A stretch of DNA of 17,215 bases from Clostridium sp. CAG:452 (GTDB taxonomy: Bacteria > Bacillota > Clostridia > TANB77 > CAG-508), in the NCBI GenBank assembly GCA_000434035.1, contig FR893516.1:1-17215 (forward strand), given 5' to 3'. This document shows positions 1 through 7,193 of this stretch, piece by piece. A model generated the notes under the pieces. The model was not told where the DNA came from, searched no databases, and was given only the letters and a program-made list of their open reading frames with translations. Every line of letters begins with the position of its first letter. Positions within the stretch are counted from its first letter, which is position 1. A program made the position numbers and the translations under genes.

Positions 1-882
1 CTTGGAGGAATTCTAATGATATATTGGATCAAGAAAAGTATCACAAAATACTATAAAGAAAAGATGAAAGAAAGAACAGTTGAAATTCAGCAAGAACAAA
101 TTAAACAGCAAGATGAGAAAATAAAAAATTTACAAACAGAATTAGCAGATGTTTTACAAATAAATCATAAATACAGTCATAGAATTTCAGCAATGGAAAA
201 AGCAGTAACAAAGTTAGGTACAAAGCTTCAAGCAAATGAAGAATTTGCAGAGGAGTATGGAGATATATTATCTTCAATAAAGAAATTATCAAAAGAATAT
301 AAAGAAGAAGTAGCATCAGTAATAAAAGAAACTAAACTTCTAAAAACAAATATTTTTAGCATAGATAATTTGTTAGAATATATGAAGCAAGAATCAGAAA
401 AGGACAAAATAGACTTTAAACTAAATCTAGATTTTGATATTAGTGAAATTTTGGAAACAAAAATTCCACAAAGTAAGTTAGAAACAATGCTTGCAGATCA
501 TATAAGAGATGCAATTATTGCAATAAATTGTAGTGAGAATAAAGAGAGAAAAATTAAAGTTGTTTTAGATAAAGAAGACAATAATTATCAAATAAAGTTT
601 TATGATACAGGCATAGAGTTTGAAATAGAAACATTATCAAAGCTTGGATTAAAGAGAACAACAACCCATAAATCAACAGGCGGTAGTGGAATAGGATTTA
701 TGACAACATTTGAGACTTTAAAACAATGCAAAGCAAGTCTTATCATAGAAGAATATTCTGACTTGGAATATACAAAAGCAGTAATAATAAAATTTGATAA
801 CAAAAACGAATATAGAATACATTCATACAGAGCAGAAGAAATAAAGAATAAAATAAAAGATAATAGAATAATAATTGAATAG
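1..882 (+). CDS. AgrC-like GHKL sensor histidine kinase, cytoplasmic part (5'-partial)
   Basis: Probable two-component sensor kinase. The reading frame is open from base 1, reading LGGIL before the Met at 16. This looks like the end of a transmembrane helix followed by a basic stretch, so the membrane sensor domain probably lies off the left edge. The alternative is a soluble 288-residue protein starting at 16, since GGAGG at 4-8 could serve as its ribosome binding site. Numbering from that Met: residues 16-50 form a charged coiled coil; H51-K-Y-S-H55 fits the HDYxN phospho-acceptor box of the AgrC/HPK10 group; 105-165 is the dimerisation/N-box region; D197-T-G is the G1 box; and GGSGIGF (222-228) is the G2 box of the ATP lid. 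The N box reads ADHIRDA, with Asp at both positions usually held by Asn. A cognate LytTR-type regulator would be expected upstream but is outside the window. Confidence 0.8.
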   Translation, partial: LGGILMIYWIKKSITKYYKEKMKERTVEIQQEQIKQQDEKIKNLQTELADVLQINHKYSHRISAMEKAVTKLGTKLQANEEFAEEYGDILSSIKKLSKEYKEEVASVIKETKLLKTNIFSIDNLLEYMKQESEKDKIDFKLNLDFDISEILETKIPQSKLETMLADHIRDAIIAINCSENKERKIKVVLDKEDNNYQIKFYDTGIEFEIETLSKLGLKRTTTHKSTGGSGIGFMTTFETLKQCKASLIIEEYSDLEYTKAVIIKFDNKNEYRIHSYRAEEIKNKIKDNRIIIE

Positions 883-888
883 GACATG

Positions 889-919
889 AAAGCTATATAG
901 TAAGAACTATATAGCTTTT
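889..919 (+). terminator. Hairpin terminator after the sensor kinase
   Basis: A 12-bp perfect inverted repeat, AAAGCTATATAG at 889-900 and CTATATAGCTTT at 907-918, has a 6-nt loop. It begins seven bases after the kinase stop. The T tract is only four bases long, so termination may be incomplete. Confidence 0.65.
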
Positions 920-949
920 GATGTTATAATAAACTTCCTAACTAAAATT

Positions 950-978
950 TTGCAAAGATTATAAAAGTGTGATATACT
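950..978 (+). promoter_or_regulatory. Promoter of ftsY
   Basis: TTGCAA at 950-955 (-35) and TATACT at 973-978 (-10) are separated by exactly 17 bp and lie about 40 bases upstream of ftsY. The motif matches the promoters before rpsO, the glycosyltransferase gene and the orphan gene at 13228. Confidence 0.75.
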
Positions 979-1019
979 ATTTAGCGGAAAATTAACAAAG
1001 GAGAAGAGGAGCTTAAATT

Positions 1020-1925
1020 ATGGGATTTTTTGATAAATTAAAAAATGGACTTGGAAAAACAAGAAATTCATTTGGAGATAAAATAAACAGTGTATTTAGT
1101 AATTTTAGAAAAGTAGATGAAGAGTTACTAGAAGAACTAGAAGAAATACTTATAATGTCAGATATTGGTGTAGATACATCTGTAGAAATAATAGGAAGAT
1201 TAAGAAACAGAATAAAAAAAGAAAAAATAGAAAGTGAAGAAGACGTAAAGAATGCATTAAGGGAAGAAATGAAAAAGATTCTAGACGAAGAAGAAAACGG
1301 ACTTGACTTATCTAAAAAGCCTACTGTTATTCTAGTAGTAGGAGTAAATGGCGTAGGAAAAACAACATCAATTGGAAAAATGGCAAATAGAATTAAAAAA
1401 GAAGGCAAAAGTGTAATTATAGCAGCAGCAGATACATTTAGAGCAGCAGCAGTTGAACAAGTGGAAATATGGGCCAAAAGAAGCGGTTCTAAAATAGTAA
1501 AAAGAGATGAAGGAACAGACCCTGCTTCTGTAGTATTCGAAGCAATACAAGAACTAAAAAAGGACAATGCAGATGTTTTAATTTGCGATACAGCAGGAAG
1601 ACTTCATAACAAAAAATACTTAATGGACGAGCTATTAAAAATAAAAAAAGTAATAGATAAGGAATTACCTGATGCCAAAAAAGAAGTATTGTTAGTTTTA
1701 GATGCAACAACAGGACAAAATGCAATATCACAAGTAAAAGCATTTAAAGAGACAGTAGATATAACAGGGTTAGTTCTTACAAAATTAGATGGAACAGCAA
1801 AAGGCGGAGTTGTAATAGGAATAGTTGCAGAAAACAAGATACCAGTAAAATTTATAGGTGTTGGCGAACAAATAGATGATATGGAAATATTTAATTCCGA
1901 AGAATTTGTAAATGCAATAATATAA
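1020..1925 (+). CDS. ftsY: Signal recognition particle receptor FtsY
   Basis: FtsY is the membrane-associated SRP-type GTPase. It pairs with Ffh to deliver ribosome-nascent chain complexes to the Sec translocon. The 301-residue protein has a short N-terminal stretch and an N domain (about 20-95), but no long acidic A domain, as is common in Bacillota. The G domain shows GVNGVGKTT (108-116), DTFRAAA (138-144), DTAGR (190-194), the TTGQNA region (230-235), TKLD (254-257) and a closing GVGEQIDD (280-287). AGGAG-type sites lie 5-15 bases upstream of the ATG. It is the first gene of a two-gene unit, with the UPF0182 gene starting 17 bases after its stop. Length and motifs are normal for the family. 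Confidence 0.97.
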   Translation: MGFFDKLKNGLGKTRNSFGDKINSVFSNFRKVDEELLEELEEILIMSDIGVDTSVEIIGRLRNRIKKEKIESEEDVKNALREEMKKILDEEENGLDLSKKPTVILVVGVNGVGKTTSIGKMANRIKKEGKSVIIAAADTFRAAAVEQVEIWAKRSGSKIVKRDEGTDPASVVFEAIQELKKDNADVLICDTAGRLHNKKYLMDELLKIKKVIDKELPDAKKEVLLVLDATTGQNAISQVKAFKETVDITGLVLTKLDGTAKGGVVIGIVAENKIPVKFIGVGEQIDDMEIFNSEEFVNAII

Positions 1926-1942
1926 AATTAAGGAGGCAAATC

Positions 1943-4735
1943 ATGGGAAAAACAAAAAACAAAAAAAGAGTAATATTAGTAATAGTATTTTTAATATTAT
2001 TAGCAATCTATATTGCAGTAACGGTAAGAGGAGAATACTTACAAGCTTTAGAGATTGGAGAGCAATATGTAGAAGTATTTAAACAAAATATAAAATACAA
2101 AGTTGGAGTAGCATTAGTAAACTTTGCAATATTATATATTGCAACATATATCACCACAAGATTTATAAAAAGAGGATTAAAAAAATTCTTTGATGATGAT
2201 AAAAAAGAAATGCCAAAACTTCCAAACAAATCAATAAGTTTAATTTTAAGTGTAATAATAAGCTTAATTTCATCTAATTTTATTACAGAAAAAGTTATGC
2301 TTGCATTTAATACGGCTTGGTTTGGAGTATATGATCCAATATTTAATATGGACGTTGGTTATTATATGTTCCAAAAACCATTTATAGAAACAATAATAAT
2401 TTACTTTATAGCACTTCTTGCTATTTATTCAATATATATAGCCGTTTATTATATAATAGTATTTAACAAATATTTCGAAAAAGGTATTGATAGAGCAACA
2501 CTAAAAAAGAATACATTTATAAAACAATTAGGAGTAAACGTAATATTAGTAGTGCTTGGACTTGCAGCAATTACACTAGTAAAAGTACAAGATATAGTAA
2601 ATAGCAAGTTTTTAACATTATCAGATGGGACAAACCTTTATGGAGCTGGATTAATAGAAGCAACAATAAAAACATGGGGTTATAGAATTTTTGCTTGTAT
2701 AATACTTTTAGCAGCAATAATGGCAATGATAAATTTCAAAAAAGAAAACTTTAAAAGAATAATGACATGGATTTGTATAATACCAGGATACTTAGTAATT
2801 TTATTTGTAGTAATGCTAGGATTTGACCTAATTTATGTAAACAGTAATGAACTAGATAAAGAAAAGAAATATATAGAAAAAAATATTGGATTTACAAAAA
2901 GTGCATATGGTATAAATGTAGATGAGATAGAAATAGAAAATAGCGGAACAATAACAAAAGATGAAGTAAATAAAAACCAAGAAGTTATTAACAATGTAAA
3001 TATACTAAATGAAGATAATGTATTAGAGAATCTAGAACAATATCAAACAAACTCTGGTTACTATTCTTATACTACAACAAAACCAGAAATATATAATATA
3101 GATGGAAAAGAAAAACTAGTATATATTAGCCCAAGAGAAATTGTAAGCAATGATACTAGAACGTATAATAATAAAACATATGAATATACACACGGATATG
3201 GAGCAATTATTTCTTCTGCAAATTCAGTGGATGAAAACGGAAACTTAGAATATATTCAAAGTGATTTTAAAGGAGAAGATAATAAAGTAAAAATAACACA
3301 ACCTAGAATATACTTTGGTTTACAAACAAATGAGCCAATAGTAACAAATGCTAAGAATAAACAAGAATATGATTATCCACTAACAAGTACAACAAGTAAT
3401 ACAAACACATATGAAGGAAAAGCAGGATTAAAACTAGGATTTTTAGATAGAATTATACTAGGAGTAAAGGAAAAAAATCTTGGAATAGCTTTTTCAGGAA
3501 ATGTAACAAAAGAAAGCAGAATAATAACAACAAGAAATATAATAACAAGAGCAAAAACAATAATGCCATATTTAAAATATGATGAAGAACCATATATGGT
3601 AGTAACAGATGAAGGCAAACTGGTATGGGTATTAGATGCATATACTACATCAAATGATTATCCATATTCTCAAGAAACAATTATAGAATATGGAGGACTT
3701 AAAGAAAAAATAAATTATATTAGAAATTCTGTAAAAGTAATAATAGATGCTTATGATGGAACAACAGATTTTTATATAACAGATAAATCTGACCCGATAG
3801 CAATTGCATATAGCAATATTTATCCTGAACTATTTAAAGATGGAGAAGAAATACCACAAGATATTTCAAAACATATGGTATATCCAAAATATCTTTACAA
3901 TATTCAAGCCAAAATATTAGAAAGATATCATAATGTTCAACCAGAAGTATTATATAGAGCAGATGACGTATGGGATGTAGCAAAAGAAAATACTAGCAGA
4001 ACAACTAGTGCTGCAACAGGAACAGATATAGAACCATATTACACAATGGTTAAACTAACAAATAATAATTCAGCACAACTAGGATTAGTACTACCATACA
4101 CAATAGAAGAAAAACAAAATATAACATCATACTTAGTGGCAACATGCGATAGCCAAAACAACAAAAAATTAACATTATATAGATTTAAAACAGGAAGTTC
4201 AATACTTGGAACAATTCAACTAGACTCACTAGTAGAACAAGATGAAAAAATATTAAATGAATTAAACTCATTAAATGTAACTGGAACAAAAATACAAAAA
4301 AATATTATAATAGTTCCAATAAATAATACACTTCTATATGTTGAACCTATATATCAAATAATGCTAAATGATAAATCACAAGTTCCACAACTAAAGAAAG
4401 TTGTAGTTGCATCAGGAAATAAAGTTGCAATAGGAAATAACATAGAAGAGGCCATTACAAATTTACTATCACAAGAAGCAATAAGTATAGAAGTGGAAGC
4501 AGAGAATAAAGATGAGCTTATTAAACAAATAATAAATGCAAACAAAAACCTAGAGGAATCAAATAAAAGTAACAACTGGGAAATGATAGGAAAAGATATG
4601 TCAAAACTTCAACAGTTAATAGAACAATTACAAACATTAGTAGAACAAGATGAGAAAAAAGAGGCAGAAATAGAAAAAAATGAACCTAAAACAAACAAGA
4701 ACCAAATAACTACTAACACAGCAGTAACAGAATAA
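1943..4735 (+). CDS. UPF0182 family multi-spanning membrane protein
   Basis: A 930-residue protein of the UPF0182 (COG1615) family, whose function is unknown. Seven hydrophobic segments lie near residues 10-28, 53-71, 97-115, 150-173, 193-213, 245-263 and 275-297, followed by a large hydrophilic domain. Family signatures are visible: DPIFNMDVGYYMF (131-143), and after the last helix NELDKEKKYIEKNIG with AYG (302-323). The C-terminus (about 855-930) is charged and predicted helical, ending in a Lys/Asn/Thr-rich tail. AGGAGG lies seven bases before the ATG. The gene is 17 bases downstream of ftsY with no terminator between, so the two are probably co-transcribed. That suggests, but does not show, a link to membrane protein biogenesis. 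Length is typical and no disruption is seen. Confidence 0.9.
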   Translation: MGKTKNKKRVILVIVFLILLAIYIAVTVRGEYLQALEIGEQYVEVFKQNIKYKVGVALVNFAILYIATYITTRFIKRGLKKFFDDDKKEMPKLPNKSISLILSVIISLISSNFITEKVMLAFNTAWFGVYDPIFNMDVGYYMFQKPFIETIIIYFIALLAIYSIYIAVYYIIVFNKYFEKGIDRATLKKNTFIKQLGVNVILVVLGLAAITLVKVQDIVNSKFLTLSDGTNLYGAGLIEATIKTWGYRIFACIILLAAIMAMINFKKENFKRIMTWICIIPGYLVILFVVMLGFDLIYVNSNELDKEKKYIEKNIGFTKSAYGINVDEIEIENSGTITKDEVNKNQEVINNVNILNEDNVLENLEQYQTNSGYYSYTTTKPEIYNIDGKEKLVYISPREIVSNDTRTYNNKTYEYTHGYGAIISSANSVDENGNLEYIQSDFKGEDNKVKITQPRIYFGLQTNEPIVTNAKNKQEYDYPLTSTTSNTNTYEGKAGLKLGFLDRIILGVKEKNLGIAFSGNVTKESRIITTRNIITRAKTIMPYLKYDEEPYMVVTDEGKLVWVLDAYTTSNDYPYSQETIIEYGGLKEKINYIRNSVKVIIDAYDGTTDFYITDKSDPIAIAYSNIYPELFKDGEEIPQDISKHMVYPKYLYNIQAKILERYHNVQPEVLYRADDVWDVAKENTSRTTSAATGTDIEPYYTMVKLTNNNSAQLGLVLPYTIEEKQNITSYLVATCDSQNNKKLTLYRFKTGSSILGTIQLDSLVEQDEKILNELNSLNVTGTKIQKNIIIVPINNTLLYVEPIYQIMLNDKSQVPQLKKVVVASGNKVAIGNNIEEAITNLLSQEAISIEVEAENKDELIKQIINANKNLEESNKSNNWEMIGKDMSKLQQLIEQLQTLVEQDEKKEAEIEKNEPKTNKNQITTNTAVTE

Positions 4736-4748
4736 AATAACAAGTTAT

Positions 4749-4785
4749 AAAAGAAGTACTAAAATATATTTTAGTACTTCTTTTT
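4749..4785 (+). terminator. Terminator of the ftsY-UPF0182 unit
   Basis: A perfect 16-bp stem (4749-4764 with 4769-4784) has a TATA loop. The outer arms are A4 and T4, and T runs to 4785. It starts 13 bases after the UPF0182 stop. The A/T arms would let it work on either strand, but no minus-strand gene faces it. Confidence 0.85.
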
Positions 4786-4815
4786 CTATTCTTTTGTGGA
4801 GGAAAAACGGATGTA

Positions 4816-4844
4816 TTGATTAATTATGTAAAGTATGTTAAAAT
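4816..4844 (+). promoter_or_regulatory. Extended -10 promoter of the repeat/sigma-like gene
   Basis: TTGATT (4816-4821), 17 bp, then TAAAAT (4839-4844), preceded by TG at 4836-4837 (extended -10 form TGnTAAAAT). Transcription would start near 4851, leaving a leader of only about 20 bases. Confidence 0.6.
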
Positions 4845-4871
4845 TAAAAAGTTAGGAGATTCTAAAACTAT

Positions 4872-6536
4872 ATGGAAGAAATAATTGAAGAGTTATTAAA
4901 AAGTAATTTAATAAAAATTAGTGAATCTATTGATTATGATAAATTCTTAGAAATATACCAGCCATATGAAGCAGTTATGAGCGAGATTCATTTCGCAGAA
5001 ATGCTAGAGATTAGTGAGCGTAGATACAAATCTATAAGAAATGAAAGAGGGAAAAGAGCCAGAGTATTAAGCAATAGAGGAAAAGCTGAACAAGATGTTA
5101 TTAAATTGGAAATGACAAAGAAAATAGAATACAGTAAATATATAGATTATAAAGAGTTCTTGGAACTGTATGAGGAATATAAAAGTAGAATTTCAGAAAT
5201 AGAATTTGCTCAAATTTTAGGAATGAGTTACGGCGGATATGAAAGAATAAAAAATTTAGAAACAGCAAGAGCTAAAATTATGGCGGGAAAAGGAAAAATA
5301 ATAGGAAAAGATAAAAAATGTATACAAGATGAAGTTTTAAAAGAAATAGAAGCGGGACAATCTGTAGATTATAAAGAATTTCTAAGATTATATAATCCAT
5401 ATAGAGAACTAGTAAAAGAAATAGAATTTGCAGAAATAATTGGAATAACTTATAATAGTTACTACAGTATAAAAACCAAAAATAAAAGAGCAAAGGTGTT
5501 AAAAGAAAGAAAACCAGAAGAAATTAAGAGAATAAAGGAAAAAATAGATAGAGATTTAATATCTGGAGAACCAATAAACTATTATCAGTTTTTAGAAATG
5601 TATGAACCATACAAAGAAAAGTTAACAGAAGAAGAGTTTGCTAAAGTTTTAGGAATAAGGTATGCTAATTATACTACAATGAAATATAATAGAAATAGAG
5701 CTAGAATTCAAAAAAAACAAAGTGAAATAGAAAGAATAAAATATGAGTTAAAAGAATCAAGATACTATTCTAAAGATGAGCTAGAAGAAGTTGCAAAAAA
5801 ATACAATGTAGAAGTTGATGAACTAATTGCACACTTGTGCTGTAAAAATAGAAGGAAAAATTTGTGTGAGTATAAGGAACTTTTAGATGAAAAAGGAAAG
5901 ATATGGCTTGGAAAAACAAAATGTACAAAAAAATTTGCAGAGAATCATGCAAAAGCAATTTTAAAATACGCACATAAATTTAGTAAAATTTTATGTAAAG
6001 ATTATCACACTACTACAAAAGTAGAAGATTTTGCTATGCAAACTGTTATTTACATATTAGAAAAACGTGGAGATATAGAAAAAAATTATGGGGATGATTT
6101 TGAAAAGGCTGAAAGAATTATAAAAAGACAAATATTTATGAGTATAAAAATCAGATGTATTTGTGAAATAAAAAAAGTAAAAAGAACAATTTCTATTTAT
6201 AAGGATGCAGCAAGCAAAGATGGAAAAAAAGGAGATCCTATTCTTAACTTAAAAGGAAAATATGCTGAACATGATGAAGAAAATGATGTACAAAAACAGG
6301 TAGAAGACATAATATTAGATGAAGAGAAAAAACAAACGAAACAGCCAGAAGAATTATGTGTCGAAGCATTAAAAATTTATATAGACAATGGATTTAGTAG
6401 AGAAGAAGCTATAGCAAAAACTAGCGAAAAATTAGGCATGGATCCAGAAGAAATGCTAGATGCACTAAAAACATATTTGATAAAGAATAAAAAAGTAAGA
6501 AAAACTCAAAACGAAGAATACATATTAGGAGACTAA
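4872..6536 (+). CDS. Protein with four HTH-like repeats and a sigma-70 region 2-like domain
   Basis: I do not recognise a named family for this 554-residue protein. Four tandem repeats of about 46 residues begin near 20, 91, 165 and 235. Each reads roughly [IV][DN]Y..FL..Y..PY, then E..FA..LG(I/M).Y..Y..(I/M)K and a closing RA(K/R). The second half of each looks like a helix-turn-helix (EFAQILGMSYGGYERIK in repeat 2). A fifth, diverged unit may lie at 298-330. Residues 356-440 (NHAKAILKYAHKFSKIL, then VEDFAMQTVIYILEKRG, then a basic helix) resemble sigma-70 region 2 in spacing and hydrophobic pattern. After an acidic linker, 494-535 (GFSREEAIAKTSEKLGMDP) could be another HTH. No signal peptide or membrane helix is seen. 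AGGAG at 4854-4858 is 13 bases from the ATG, which is long. The gene has its own promoter and no evident partner. A DNA-binding or sigma-like regulator is an inference; the ORF itself is secure. Confidence 0.85.
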   Translation: MEEIIEELLKSNLIKISESIDYDKFLEIYQPYEAVMSEIHFAEMLEISERRYKSIRNERGKRARVLSNRGKAEQDVIKLEMTKKIEYSKYIDYKEFLELYEEYKSRISEIEFAQILGMSYGGYERIKNLETARAKIMAGKGKIIGKDKKCIQDEVLKEIEAGQSVDYKEFLRLYNPYRELVKEIEFAEIIGITYNSYYSIKTKNKRAKVLKERKPEEIKRIKEKIDRDLISGEPINYYQFLEMYEPYKEKLTEEEFAKVLGIRYANYTTMKYNRNRARIQKKQSEIERIKYELKESRYYSKDELEEVAKKYNVEVDELIAHLCCKNRRKNLCEYKELLDEKGKIWLGKTKCTKKFAENHAKAILKYAHKFSKILCKDYHTTTKVEDFAMQTVIYILEKRGDIEKNYGDDFEKAERIIKRQIFMSIKIRCICEIKKVKRTISIYKDAASKDGKKGDPILNLKGKYAEHDEENDVQKQVEDIILDEEKKQTKQPEELCVEALKIYIDNGFSREEAIAKTSEKLGMDPEEMLDALKTYLIKNKKVRKTQNEEYILGD

Positions 6537-6569
6537 ATATAAAAGTGAAAAAAGAATTTGTAAAAACTC

Positions 6570-6598
6570 TTGCAAAACTTTTATAAATATAGTAGAAT
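6570..6598 (+). promoter_or_regulatory. Promoter of rpsO
   Basis: TTGCAA (6570-6575), 17 bp, TAGAAT (6593-6598). From the C before the -35 to the A after the -10 it matches the glycosyltransferase promoter at 9341 at 27 of 31 positions, spacer included. Confidence 0.75.
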
Positions 6599-6602
6599 AG
6601 AT

Positions 6603-6698
6603 ATGCTTGTAAAAAAGCATTTACCTTATACTTAACTAAAAGAATATCCGACTTTAAGTTCAGTTTAAGGCACATTAAGTAAAATAGGAGGGAAAACA
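6603..6698 (+). promoter_or_regulatory. rpsO 5' leader with a hairpin; possible S15 autoregulatory site
   Basis: The roughly 95-base leader begins near the predicted start and opens with a hairpin: ATGCTT (6603-6608), loop GTAAAA, AAGCAT (6615-6620). Further down, TTTAAG occurs twice before AGGAGGG at 6686-6692. S15 represses its own mRNA through leader structures in several bacteria, and the length would allow that here. I cannot match it to a defined S15 leader class. Confidence 0.3.
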
Positions 6699-6962
6699 AT
6701 GACAAAGGAAAGAAAACAAGAAATTATTAATACTTTCAAAAGAGATGAAAACGATACAGGATCATCAGAAGTTCAAATAGCTCTTTTAACAGAAAGAATT
6801 AATGAATTAACAGAACATTTAAAAGTTCACAAAAAAGACAATCATTCAAGAAGAGGTCTTTTCAAAATGATAGGTAAAAGAAGAAATTTACTTAACTATT
6901 TAGCAAAAAAAGATTTACCTAGATACAGAGAAATAGTTAAACAATTAAATTTAAGAAAATAA
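6699..6962 (+). CDS. rpsO: 30S ribosomal protein S15
   Basis: S15 is a primary 16S rRNA-binding protein of the small-subunit platform. The 87-residue product is the usual length. It contains the family core DTGSSEVQIALLTERI, the helix with LKVHKKDNHSRRGL, then KRRNLLNYL and the closing YREIV. AGGAGGG sits six bases before the ATG. It precedes pnp in the classic rpsO-pnp order, with 231 bases between them holding two hairpins. Confidence 0.98.
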   Translation: MTKERKQEIINTFKRDENDTGSSEVQIALLTERINELTEHLKVHKKDNHSRRGLFKMIGKRRNLLNYLAKKDLPRYREIVKQLNLRK

Positions 6963-6969
6963 TTTATTT

Positions 6970-6998
6970 TAAGGGCGGATGGATACTTTCCGCCCTTA
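6970..6998 (+). terminator. GC-rich hairpin between rpsO and pnp (attenuator or processing site)
   Basis: AAGGGCGGA (6971-6979) pairs with TCCGCCCTT (6989-6997), extended by T6970-A6998, around a 9-base loop. It starts seven bases after the rpsO stop. No real T tract follows (TTAATTG), so it is a weak terminator at best. It could instead be a 3'-end stabiliser or an RNase III-type site, as is known between rpsO and pnp in E. coli. Confidence 0.5.
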
Positions 6999-7017
6999 AT
7001 TGCTAAAATTAAACATT

Positions 7018-7046
7018 GTAGGGAGTCGTCGCCCTCGGCGACTCGA
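7018..7046 (+). repeat. GC-rich palindromic (REP-like) element in the rpsO-pnp gap
   Basis: After GTAGG, GAGTCG (7023-7028) and CGACTC (7039-7044) can pair. A competing fold pairs GTCGCC (7028-7033) with GGCGAC (7037-7042) around CTC. The segment is far richer in G+C than its surroundings, is noncoding and has no T tract. It resembles short dispersed palindromes of bacterial genomes, but only one copy is in the window. Confidence 0.45.
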
Positions 7047-7193
7047 ACAAAATCAAACAAGATAAGAAAAGATAATTATATATGAAGAGTAGCTTGTAAA
7101 ATGTGTTTAAATAATAAACATATTTTAGAGGTTACATTCATAGAAAAATTATCTTCTTATATAAATTTAAACAAATTAAAAGGAGGAAGAATT

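Noticed and set aside
4..18. GGAGG plus ATG as the true start of the sensor kinase
   Set aside because: It is possible, but the frame is open to base 1 and the preceding residues (LGGIL) continue a hydrophobic segment, as expected if the membrane domain lies upstream. The gene is therefore listed as 5'-partial.
1013..1567. 184-codon minus-strand reading frame opposite ftsY
   Set aside because: Ser/Phe-rich composition is a typical mirror of Lys/Glu-rich coding sequence, and ftsY is certain.
5000..5700. CRISPR-like periodicity
   Set aside because: The periodicity (about 210-220 bases) is at protein level, from four diverged repeats of one coding region, not identical DNA repeats with spacers.
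7082..7126. Promoter for pnp at TTGTAA (7094)
   Set aside because: No -10-like hexamer falls at 16-18 bp from it, so it was not called.
7101..7193. 31-codon N-terminal extension of pnp
   Set aside because: There is no ribosome binding site before 7101 and the extension does not resemble PNPase. AGGAGG and the canonical MFKTYSMELAGRPL support 7194.
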